The notes beneath the pieces are model-generated. The model made no database searches, was not told the origin of the DNA, and saw nothing but the letters and a program-made list of their open reading frames with translations. From positions 658 through 13,663 of the forward strand of contig PFHP01000033.1 in NCBI GenBank assembly GCA_002782365.1: 13,006 bases of DNA, written 5' to 3'. Positions 5,636 to 12,686 of this stretch are shown one piece after another. The stretch comes from Candidatus Kuenenbacteria bacterium CG_4_8_14_3_um_filter_39_15 (GTDB taxonomy: Bacteria > Patescibacteriota > Patescibacteriia > UBA2196 > GWA2-42-15). The first letter of the stretch is position 1. Each line of letters begins with the position of its first letter. Position numbers and translations under genes: made by a program.

Positions 5636-7873
5636 TTATTTACCTGAAGCAACATAGACTCCGCCGGTAAATTTCTCACTGTAAGCAAAAAACTGATTAA
5701 GCAACAAGCCGCGGGCATTGAAAACTCTGACATGCGGACCGCCGCCCGGACCGGCGCCGGTAATAATTTCATCCAGACCATCGCCATTGACATCGCCGGA
5801 GGCAAGATTGACGCCGCCAAAAAATTTTTCATTGTAAGCAAAGAACTGGCTGATCGCTCTGCCTTGCCAGTCAAAAGTTCTGACTTGCGGGCTGCCGCCC
5901 ATGGCAGGGGCGGTAATAATTTCTTTTTGGCCGTTGCCGGTAATATCGCCCACGGCCACGGTTAAACCGCGCATATAATTTGAGTCATAAGGTATAAATT
6001 GGCTGATGGTTTGAGCAGTGTAATTAAAAATTTTAATTAAGCCGGAAGTGCCGGCGCCGGTCGCCACAACAATCTCCGCATAGCTGTCGCCATTAACATC
6101 ACCGACAGCCACGTTAAGACCGCCAGTAAAAAATTTGTTAACTGCGTAAAATTCCTTAATTAAACTGCCGGTTTCGCTGAAAATTTTAACCACTGGTTCA
6201 AAACCAGTTTGGGCAACCACAATTATCTCCGCCTGCTTATCATTATCAATATCACCGACGGCCAGTCTGATCCCCTTTTTCATTGAGCTGTCAAAGGCCA
6301 AAAATTTTAACTTTAGATTGCCGCGCAGATCAAAAATTTTAACCCAGGGCTCTTCGCTGCCGTTAGCGCCAACAATAATTTCTTCTTGGCCATCGTGGTT
6401 GAAATCAAAACTCGCCACATTGGCGCCAGCCCGTTTAGTTTCCTCAAAAGCAAAAAACTGGGAGGAAAATTTGCCTTCGGAATAAACTCTGATGTGCGGT
6501 CCGCCTTTTTGACCAGGACCAAAAATAATTTTATCAATTTTAACTTCAGCGGCGCTGACGGTGCTGTTGGCGGCAGCCAAAACTTTATAGCCGTTGAGTT
6601 TGCCATGGCCCATTTTGCCGACATAAAGCCAATTTTTATTGTCAATATTATCAGCATTATTCAAAAGCAAATCACGCAATTCCATCAGCGATAATTCCGG
6701 CTTTAAGGCTTTAACCAAAGCAGCCACGCCAACAACCTGCGGAGCAGAAACTGAAGTGCCTGACCAGTAACCGCCATATTCGCGATTATATTTTGGCAAA
6801 CTGTCATTTTTGTCAAGAGTGCTAAAAATACCAACGCCAGGCGCAATTAAATCAACGCAATTGCCGTAATTTGAAAAACTTGCCAGCTGATTATTATTAT
6901 CAACTGAAGCAACGCCAATGACCCAATTATTGCCAGGACCGCCGTCATGACAGACGGGATATCTGGGATTAGTGGTCATATCTAAACCGGTGGTAACCTC
7001 ATTGCCAGCGGCGGCCACCACTAAAACACCGGCTTGATAAGCTCTGGCAATAGCATCTTCAAGAGTAGCCGAACGGCCCTCGCCCACAAAGCTTAAATTA
7101 ATAATTTGAGCACCTTTTTCGCGAGCATAGTCAATCGCCCTGGCAACATCAAGAGTGTTGCCGCTGCCGTCGCCCCCGAGCACGCGCAAAGACATAATCT
7201 TGGCATGCCAGGAAACGCCGGCAATACCCTGATTATTATTGCCCTGGGCAGCGGCCACGCCAGCGATAATGGTGCCATGATTAATGCCTAAAAAACTATA
7301 ATCACCGTCAAATTTTGGACTGGGGTCGGGTTGGTTTAAAATAAAATCCCAGCCATTATAATCATCAATATAGCCGTTGCCATCATCATCAAGATGATTG
7401 TCTTTGATTTCTCCGGAATTTTGCCAGATATTATAAACCAAGTCGGGATGGTTGACATCAACACCACTGTCAATGATGGCAATAACGACATTTTTACTAC
7501 CCGGGGTATAGCCGGTAGTATAGTTCCAAGCTTGAGGAGCGCTGATGGCTGAAAGGTAAATTTGCTGGGTGTAGAAACCGTCATTCGGTTCAATGACGGC
7601 GTGGTAGATATAATTGGGTTCAAGATAATCAATGGACTTATTTTTCTGATTGGTCTGAATAAAATCTTCCAAAGCCTGACCGCCCAGCTGAAGATTATAA
7701 ATTTTTTCTGAATTTTTGAGCTTAATTAAAACTTGGCCCGGCTCGTGGAGTGCGCCAAAATTATCCGCTACTTGCCGGGCGACTGATTGATTGGTGGCTA
7801 GGCCGCCAAAAATGAATGCCGTCGCCACTGTTAAAATGATAATAAATATTTTATAACGGATGCTATTTAGCAT
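5636..7873 (-). CDS. Secreted subtilisin-like serine protease with C-terminal FG-GAP repeats
   Basis: Exported S8-family protease of 745 aa. Residues 6-27 form a hydrophobic signal segment, followed by a short pro-region (about 40-95, GQVLIKLKN to LEPNYIY) of the inhibitor type. The catalytic domain runs about 100-435. The triad is visible as D135 (IIDSGVD), H199 (NHGT) and S374 (SGTSVSAP), with oxyanion-hole N291 (AAGNEV). A linker leads to six FG-GAP-type repeats (449-745) with an exact 51-residue period and Asp-rich putative calcium loops starting at D490, D541, D592, D643 and D694; the last repeat ends just before its loop. This tail probably forms a beta-propeller for binding or surface attachment. 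No LPXTG or Cys-anchoring signal is seen. The ATG overlaps the end of the ligase gene by 11 bp, so translation may be coupled. Substrate unknown; possibilities are surface-protein processing or host-protein degradation. Confidence 0.93.
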   Translation of the reverse strand: MLNSIRYKIFIIILTVATAFIFGGLATNQSVARQVADNFGALHEPGQVLIKLKNSEKIYNLQLGGQALEDFIQTNQKNKSIDYLEPNYIYHAVIEPNDGFYTQQIYLSAISAPQAWNYTTGYTPGSKNVVIAIIDSGVDVNHPDLVYNIWQNSGEIKDNHLDDDGNGYIDDYNGWDFILNQPDPSPKFDGDYSFLGINHGTIIAGVAAAQGNNNQGIAGVSWHAKIMSLRVLGGDGSGNTLDVARAIDYAREKGAQIINLSFVGEGRSATLEDAIARAYQAGVLVVAAAGNEVTTGLDMTTNPRYPVCHDGGPGNNWVIGVASVDNNNQLASFSNYGNCVDLIAPGVGIFSTLDKNDSLPKYNREYGGYWSGTSVSAPQVVGVAALVKALKPELSLMELRDLLLNNADNIDNKNWLYVGKMGHGKLNGYKVLAAANSTVSAAEVKIDKIIFGPGQKGGPHIRVYSEGKFSSQFFAFEETKRAGANVASFDFNHDGQEEIIVGANGSEEPWVKIFDLRGNLKLKFLAFDSSMKKGIRLAVGDIDNDKQAEIIVVAQTGFEPVVKIFSETGSLIKEFYAVNKFFTGGLNVAVGDVNGDSYAEIVVATGAGTSGLIKIFNYTAQTISQFIPYDSNYMRGLTVAVGDITGNGQKEIITAPAMGGSPQVRTFDWQGRAISQFFAYNEKFFGGVNLASGDVNGDGLDEIITGAGPGGGPHVRVFNARGLLLNQFFAYSEKFTGGVYVASGK
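5639..6529 (-). repeat. Six degenerate coding repeats (FG-GAP units, ~153 bp each)
   Basis: Within the protease gene, a unit of 153 bp recurs with diverged sequence. Each codes for a strand-rich segment I-I-x-G-A-G-x-G-G-x-P-x-V-K/R-I/V-F, then Q-F-F-A-Y, then G-G-V-N-V-A-x-G-D-V-N-G-D-G-x-x-E. Units begin near residues 449, 499, 550, 601, 652 and 703. The Asp-loop starts are 51 residues apart in all four intervals (490, 541, 592, 643, 694). Loop 4 (DITGNG) lacks two of the usual acidic residues; loop 2 (DIDNDK) ends in Lys instead of Gly. The DNA copies differ enough that recent unequal duplication is unlikely. Confidence 0.85.
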
Positions 7874-9953
7874 TATTTGAATTTAATTTTAATAATCTTT
7901 GATATAAATTAACAACTGCATGGGAAGTGCGCATACCAGAAAATAATTTGATAGCGCGCTCTAGAGTGCCGTTATCTTCACTCAAACCAAAACTAAGCAT
8001 CCGCTGATACTCGTCAACGGCTAGTTGGTCTTGTTCGCTAATTACATAAGCGGTTAAAAGATTCCAATGAGCATCCAGATTCTTTGGGTAAAGCGCGACG
8101 GCTGATTGAAAATCTTTAATAGCTGCGGCAACATTACCCTGGTTAATTTTGGCGCGGCCTAATTCAAAATATATCTGCTGACGAGTGGGAGATAAGGCCA
8201 AGGCTTGGTTACCGTAAATAATTGCCTGCTGTGCATAATTGGCATCAAGATAACTGGCGGCATTATAAAGAACCATTAAATAAATATAGTTTTGGACATC
8301 ATTAGGCGCCGCTTTTATATTATCACTAATCGCCTGAAAGGCATATTCAAAATTACGTTTAATGTCTGCTTCATCAGAAACATAGTCTTTATTATTGTGC
8401 GAAAGAATACTGTCAGCCAGCTTCTGTCTTAATTCCGGCGTTTGATAAGTATTCATCTTGATAGCTTGATCAAAATTTTGAATGGCTGATGGAAAATGAC
8501 CATTATACGTTTTTTTTAAACCCTCAATGCCTTTGAGATTGGCTTGGGCCGGCTTAAGATTTAAATTTGAGATGAGCGCCAACAGGACAAAGAAACCGAC
8601 AATCAAGGCATAAAGATTGATTGGTTTTTTGATGGCTGCTGTTTGCTGGCTATGTTTTTTTTCACTGGCGAGAAAAGCGACAAAAGCCAAAACAGAAAAG
8701 AGCATCACATAAGTTGGCAGGCTGTCAAAGACAAAGATATTTTGAATAAAATGGGCGCTTAAAAAAGCGAGCACGGCCAGAGATGGGTTAAAATTATGAT
8801 AATAGTTTTCACGCATTAAGGCAAGCAAAATTCTAAAAGCTGAAACATAAATGCCAAGATAAATTATCAGACCGACTATGCCAGTGGCAATGGCGACATC
8901 AAAAACAGTATTATGCGCCCGATCAAACCAAATTTGAGAACCATTGTCGCGATAAATTTCTGGATGGAAATACTTGTTAAAAGCGACATTATAATTTTCC
9001 CAGCCATAGCCCAATAAAAATCTGTCTTGCCAGGCGCGCCATGATGAATCAATGGCATAAAGACGGGATTCAACCGTGACAGCATGGGGGGAAATACTAA
9101 CCAGCCTTTGAAATGGACCGTGGCTCATCCAAGCTGCATTTTTGTTAATAAAAATAAAAATGATGGCGGCAATAATTAACACCAGCCCGCTTAAAAAGAT
9201 TTTTTTTATCTTCTTGTTTTTTAAGGTGATAAAATAAATCAAAAAATAACAAAAAAGAGTCAGCATAAAGGCAATCATTGCGCCGCGGGTCTGGGTGGCA
9301 AATAAAATGTAAATTTCAAAAAGAGCCGCCAATCCAAAAATAATCTTCCACCAGATTTCTTTTCTTTGCCAGAATAATAAGAGGCACAACCAAAAATGGC
9401 CAAGCGCATAAGCGCCGAGGTATGAGGCATTGCCCAGCGTGGAAGTAAGCCGATCCCCGGCTGAATTAATAATGACCCAGGCAACTCCATATTTTTGGCC
9501 AAGCGCATAAAGAGCGACTAAGATGCTCACCGCGATTGAAGCACTAAAAAAAGTCAGCCATTCAGAACGGTTTTTAAATGTCTGGCTTAAAATAAAACAA
9601 AAAACAATCAAATGCGCAATGAACAAAAAGCCTTCGCCTCGCTCAATAGTGCCCCAGAGTGAACGGTAGGGATTAACGCCGCTCAATGAGGTTAAAAAAA
9701 CAATGGCGCCAAAACCTAAAATAAACCAGAGAAGCTGATTTATTTTTGGGCGATAATGGACGGCTGACAGAGCGAGCAATAAATATAAAAAGGCGGCTAT
9801 TTCCACAATGATGCGAAAATATATGGTTTTTAAAGTAATAAAGGGAAAAATAAACTTTGAGCTCACCAAAAGCGGCACTAAAAGAATTAAATATAAACAG
9901 CCCCAAAGCGAATATTTGAGGATTTTAGCGGTTAAAGTTTGATTAATTGTCAT
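7863..9953 (-). CDS. O-antigen ligase/polymerase family membrane protein with C-terminal TPRs
   Basis: Polytopic inner-membrane protein of 696 aa. Hydrophobic helices fill residues about 12-240, 252-270, 354-378 and 390-462. The Wzy_C/WaaL core is marked by TRGAMIAF (222-229) and a long periplasmic loop (270-354) ending in DRAHNTVFD (344-352), whose His is the conserved loop residue of the family. The soluble C-terminal part (472-696) carries TPR-like helices, clearest at 593-626 (YFELGRAKINQGNVAAAIKDF) and 627-655, with weaker units near 477-505 and 537-590. Such proteins transfer or polymerise lipid-linked glycans onto an acceptor, sometimes protein (O-oligosaccharyltransferase). The TPR fusion could recruit a protein acceptor; that is inference. 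It is the first gene of the minus run, with a promoter immediately upstream, and it overlaps the protease gene by 11 bp. It is the only visible gene ending in TAG. Confidence 0.88.
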   Translation of the reverse strand: MTINQTLTAKILKYSLWGCLYLILLVPLLVSSKFIFPFITLKTIYFRIIVEIAAFLYLLLALSAVHYRPKINQLLWFILGFGAIVFLTSLSGVNPYRSLWGTIERGEGFLFIAHLIVFCFILSQTFKNRSEWLTFFSASIAVSILVALYALGQKYGVAWVIINSAGDRLTSTLGNASYLGAYALGHFWLCLLLFWQRKEIWWKIIFGLAALFEIYILFATQTRGAMIAFMLTLFCYFLIYFITLKNKKIKKIFLSGLVLIIAAIIFIFINKNAAWMSHGPFQRLVSISPHAVTVESRLYAIDSSWRAWQDRFLLGYGWENYNVAFNKYFHPEIYRDNGSQIWFDRAHNTVFDVAIATGIVGLIIYLGIYVSAFRILLALMRENYYHNFNPSLAVLAFLSAHFIQNIFVFDSLPTYVMLFSVLAFVAFLASEKKHSQQTAAIKKPINLYALIVGFFVLLALISNLNLKPAQANLKGIEGLKKTYNGHFPSAIQNFDQAIKMNTYQTPELRQKLADSILSHNNKDYVSDEADIKRNFEYAFQAISDNIKAAPNDVQNYIYLMVLYNAASYLDANYAQQAIIYGNQALALSPTRQQIYFELGRAKINQGNVAAAIKDFQSAVALYPKNLDAHWNLLTAYVISEQDQLAVDEYQRMLSFGLSEDNGTLERAIKLFSGMRTSHAVVNLYQRLLKLNSNNAK

Positions 9954-9999
9954 TGATTATATTGTATAATAGAAATATAAGATAATCAATGTGTATAAT
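9953..9999 (+). promoter_or_regulatory. Promoter candidates for the sugar-transferase gene
   Basis: On the plus strand TTGATT (9953-9958), a 17-bp spacer and TATAAG (9976-9981) form one candidate. A perfect TATAAT at 9994-9999, without a clear -35, is another. The latter would give a leader of roughly 45 nt before the ATG at 10052. A further TATAAT lies at 9965-9970. The divergent layout means these overlap the minus-strand promoter, so the two directions may compete or share control. The rest of the 98-bp gap (9954-10051) shows no other feature. Confidence 0.4.
9961..9989 (-). promoter_or_regulatory. Sigma-70-like promoter for the ligase-led run, probably leaderless
   Basis: On the minus strand TTGATT (9989-9984), a 17-bp spacer and TACAAT (9966-9961) form a good -35/-10 pair. 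Only seven bases separate the -10 from the ligase ATG at 9953, so transcription would begin at or within a base or two of the start codon. There is no Shine-Dalgarno, consistent with a leaderless message. Confidence 0.5.
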
Positions 10000-10051
10000 T
10001 GATGAGGATTGATTTTTTAGAAGAAGTTTGATATGATAAAAATAAGTTGCT

Positions 10052-11425
10052 ATGAATATCATGACAAAAATTAAAATCGCAGTTTTGCTTATCGGGGATA
10101 TAATTATCCTTTATTTTGCCCTATATTTAACTTTATGGCTCCGTTATTGGCGACCAGTCCAGGCAGAGTTGTGGAATAAGCATTGGCTGCCTTTTACGAT
10201 TATTTTTATAATGTGGCTAATAGTTTTTTTTATTAATAAAATGTATGACCTGAAGACTGCCAGAAATAATTTTAATTTCTATAAGGTTTGGTTTAACAGT
10301 TTAATCTGGTGCGGTCTTATAGGTTTTATTTTCTTTTATATCACCACAACCGGCATCTCGCCCAAGACAGTGATGGTTTTGGATTTAGCTGTCTTTGGCG
10401 GACTGTTTCTTTTGTGGCGCAGATTGTTTAACCGCCTGATAGTCTATAAAAAATTTGTAGAGAACATGGTCATTATCGGATTGACCAAAGAAATGATTGA
10501 GCTAGCCCGAGAAATTAACAGCAAACCGCAGATGGGCTTGAGGGTAGTCGGCATGGTCAGCTTACAAAAATCTGAAATAAAATTTGACCAATTGGAGATT
10601 GCCATAATTAATGATTGGGATGAATTAAAAAATTTTTTTGACAAGAAAAAAGTCAGGACAATAATTTTGGGGAGCGATGCCCATGATTATCCGGATTTAA
10701 TCAGCAAACTATACGAATCGCTTGAGCTGGGAGTGAATATTTTAGACAGACCGACTTTTGCCGAAAAATTTACCAGTAAAATTTTAATCAACACCATTGG
10801 CCAGATGTGGTTTTTGGAAAATATTAAAGAAAGCAATAAACAAATTTATGAGATCATCAAACGGGTTATGGATATCATGCTTTCCTGCGTGTTTTTGATA
10901 ATTACTTTGCCTTTAATACCGCTTATTTACCTAATCACCAGGCTAACAAGCAAGGGGCCTGGATTTTTTATGCAACAGCGGACGGGCAAAAACGGCAAAA
11001 AATTTATGGCTGTCAAATTCAGAACCATGTATCAAAATGCAGAGAGCCATGGGCCGCAATGGGCGCAAAAAAATGACCCGAGAGTGACCAGCATCGGTCG
11101 GATTTTACGCAAAATAAGAATTGACGAAATTCCACAGCTGATAAATATTTTGCGCGGCGAGATGAGCTTTATCGGACCGCGGCCGGAAAGACCGGAGTTT
11201 ATCGGACAGTTAAAAGAATCAATCCCCTTTTATGAAACCAGGCTTTTAGTCAAACCCGGTTTAACTGGCTGGGCGCAGATTAATTTTCCCTACGGGGCAA
11301 CTGAAGCTGATGCTTTAGAAAAATTACAGTATGATTTGTACTATATAAAAAACAGGTCATTTGCGCTTGACCTGTCAATCCTGCTCAAAACCATTAAGAC
11401 GGTTTTATCCGGCGGCGGGCAGTAA
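10052..11425 (+). CDS. Polyprenyl-phosphate sugar-1-phosphate transferase (WbaP/WcaJ type)
   Basis: Starts a lipid-linked glycan by moving a sugar-1-phosphate from a UDP-sugar to undecaprenyl phosphate at the inner membrane. The 457 aa contain four N-terminal membrane helices (about 8-30, 46-62, 83-98, 104-124), a CoA_binding_3-like Rossmann domain (136-260), a membrane or re-entrant helix (273-296) and the catalytic bacterial sugar transferase domain (267-457). Signatures are VKFRTM (321-326), RIDEIPQLINILRGEMS (356-372) with the catalytic Asp-Glu dyad D358/E359, IGPRPERPEF (374-383), VKPGLTGWAQ (400-409) and YDLYYIKN (427-434). Large polyisoprenyl-phosphate hexose transferases share this layout; the sugar is not predictable. 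A second ATG at 10061 is possible; neither has a strong ribosome site. It is the only plus-strand gene and is divergent from the ligase-led run, which probably uses its product. Confidence 0.94.
   Translation: MNIMTKIKIAVLLIGDIIILYFALYLTLWLRYWRPVQAELWNKHWLPFTIIFIMWLIVFFINKMYDLKTARNNFNFYKVWFNSLIWCGLIGFIFFYITTTGISPKTVMVLDLAVFGGLFLLWRRLFNRLIVYKKFVENMVIIGLTKEMIELAREINSKPQMGLRVVGMVSLQKSEIKFDQLEIAIINDWDELKNFFDKKKVRTIILGSDAHDYPDLISKLYESLELGVNILDRPTFAEKFTSKILINTIGQMWFLENIKESNKQIYEIIKRVMDIMLSCVFLIITLPLIPLIYLITRLTSKGPGFFMQQRTGKNGKKFMAVKFRTMYQNAESHGPQWAQKNDPRVTSIGRILRKIRIDEIPQLINILRGEMSFIGPRPERPEFIGQLKESIPFYETRLLVKPGLTGWAQINFPYGATEADALEKLQYDLYYIKNRSFALDLSILLKTIKTVLSGGGQ
11347..11375 (-). terminator. Rho-independent terminator for the Gfo/Idh gene, antisense within the sugar-transferase gene
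   Basis: On the minus strand ACAGGTCA (11375-11368), an 8-nt loop and TGACCTGT (11359-11352) make a perfect 8-bp stem followed by a T tract: six T counting the last stem base, 11352-11347. It lies about 130 bp past the Gfo/Idh stop, inside the last 80 bases of the convergent plus-strand coding region. On the plus strand the stem is not followed by T residues, so it should act in one direction only. Confidence 0.6.
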
Positions 11426-11507
11426 AAAAATAACAAATAATAATTGACAAGGAATAAGGATTAATAATGGACAACTAAAATTTATATTAATTGTAGGCAG
11501 AGTATTT

Positions 11508-12548
11508 TTATGTAGTCTCAATCGGATAGGTATTATGAAGAATATTCATAATAGATAACCCTTTATTAAAATGGAGCGGAGAACTTTCGGGTTTGATTTC
11601 GCCATTAATTAATTTTTGATAATGTAACATGAGGCGATAGAAATCATCAGGACGTTTTTTAGGGAATATTCTTTCAACTAAATCTTGACCTTCAATTTGA
11701 TAACGGACAACATCTCCTACTGGGACACTATTACAAATCCATTCAATAAAACCATGGTTACCTTGAAGACGCGCCCATTTTTTAGTTGGGTAAGTAATAA
11801 CATCTTGAACTACACGACCAATTTTATTATCCCGAGTTTTTAAAAGAAAAGCAGCTAGTTGGTCATAATCAGCCCCACCCTTTTTTTGTAAATCAAAGAT
11901 AGCTTTAATATCATTAATTTCTTGCCAACCAGAAGCTTCGGCAAAAGTTTGCCATAAATGCAGGGCGTGTGAATGTTCGCAACCGGCACCGCCACCTTGT
12001 CGCCAAAATCCTAGATAACTATCTCGCGGGCCGTTAAGCCACGGATGAGCGGCGAAAATACCTCGCCAATGTTCCCTGAATTCAACATCAATAGTAAGAA
12101 TATTCCCAATAATATTCTGTTTTAAATAATTTATTACCGCTTCAACACTTTCGGCTACTCCATGATCATAACCAACAGTTACAATTGTCTCGGAATTTTT
12201 TAGATTTTGACTAAATTCATTGATATATTCAAGAAACGGCGTACATAATGGTTTTTCTAAATGTAATAATTTAGGCTTTTCCATTAAAGATTCTAGAGCT
12301 AATTTCATTCTTATGTGTGGCGGGGTACCAATCATAATAATATCAAAACCAGTTTTAGGTTCTTTGCCAGCTTCATATAATTCAATAGTGTCGTCCCATA
12401 AACCATAACGAGCTGGGTAGATATTACTTTTCATCCGTTCTAAAGCTTTAACATCATTATCAACTACTGCAACCTGCCAACCCATACGTCTGGCAGCTTG
12501 AGCTAAATGGTTACCGATTGAGCCGGCACCAAGAATTTTTACTTTCAT
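11508..12548 (-). CDS. Gfo/Idh/MocA-family NAD(P)-dependent oxidoreductase
   Basis: Oxidoreductase of 346 aa acting, as a family, on sugars, sugar acids or nucleotide sugars. The N-terminal Rossmann domain shows ILGAGSIGNH (5-14) with VVDND (28-32) after strand 2, then IGTPPH (73-78) and the family EKP motif at 98-100 (HLEKPLC). The C-terminal domain has the active-site helix GGGAGCEHSHALHLW (185-199), with candidate catalytic His192, His194 or His197. The substrate is not known. Enzymes of this type appear in surface-sugar clusters, and the HAD phosphatase behind it would fit a sugar-phosphate route, but this is inference. It is convergent with the sugar transferase (82-bp gap, 11426-11507, with no hairpin). 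Hand-counted GC in four sampled 60-base lines is about 34%, against about 50% in metK, hinting at separate origin or weaker codon selection. No Shine-Dalgarno precedes the ATG. Confidence 0.88.
   Translation of the reverse strand: MKVKILGAGSIGNHLAQAARRMGWQVAVVDNDVKALERMKSNIYPARYGLWDDTIELYEAGKEPKTGFDIIMIGTPPHIRMKLALESLMEKPKLLHLEKPLCTPFLEYINEFSQNLKNSETIVTVGYDHGVAESVEAVINYLKQNIIGNILTIDVEFREHWRGIFAAHPWLNGPRDSYLGFWRQGGGAGCEHSHALHLWQTFAEASGWQEINDIKAIFDLQKKGGADYDQLAAFLLKTRDNKIGRVVQDVITYPTKKWARLQGNHGFIEWICNSVPVGDVVRYQIEGQDLVERIFPKKRPDDFYRLMLHYQKLINGEIKPESSPLHFNKGLSIMNILHNTYPIETT
11531..11553. repeat. Perfect 9-bp inverted repeat inside the Gfo/Idh 3' end
   Basis: TATTATGAA (11531-11539) and TTCATAATA (11545-11553) are exact reverse complements separated by GAATA. 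The stem is AT-rich and is not followed by a T tract on the plus strand, so it is at best a weak terminator or stalling hairpin for the incoming sugar-transferase transcript. It may also be chance, as it sits in coding sequence. Confidence 0.3.
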
Positions 12549-12686
12549 ATATTTGTTGTTAGTTTATAAAGATTAAATAATTTGAGCATGCTAGTATTTT
12601 TTTGTCAAAAAATTCGTAAATAATAAACCATAAAAATGAATAATAGTGTGATTAGCCATTATTTCATGATTTTTGAGAGAGTGGAA
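12549..12686. other. 138-bp AT-rich gap between the HAD and Gfo/Idh genes
   Basis: On the minus strand a TTGACA (12608-12603) lies about 55 bp upstream of the Gfo/Idh ATG, but no -10 match is found at the usual distance, so no promoter is called. The same spot is a near-palindrome of T and A runs around GTC (about 12598-12611), next to the 8-bp palindrome AGCATGCT (12585-12592). These could be regulator-binding sites. I see no small gene or structured RNA. Confidence 0.3.

Noticed and set aside
5639..6529. CRISPR array or DNA satellite
   Set aside because: The repeats are protein-coding, 153 bp long and diverged, with no spacers.
6313..6657. Overlapping minus-strand frame in the protease gene
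   Set aside because: A shadow frame within the FG-GAP repeat region, low in complexity and without domain signatures.
10033..10051. Alternative upstream ATG for the sugar transferase
   Set aside because: The ATG at 10033 is out of frame with the transferase.
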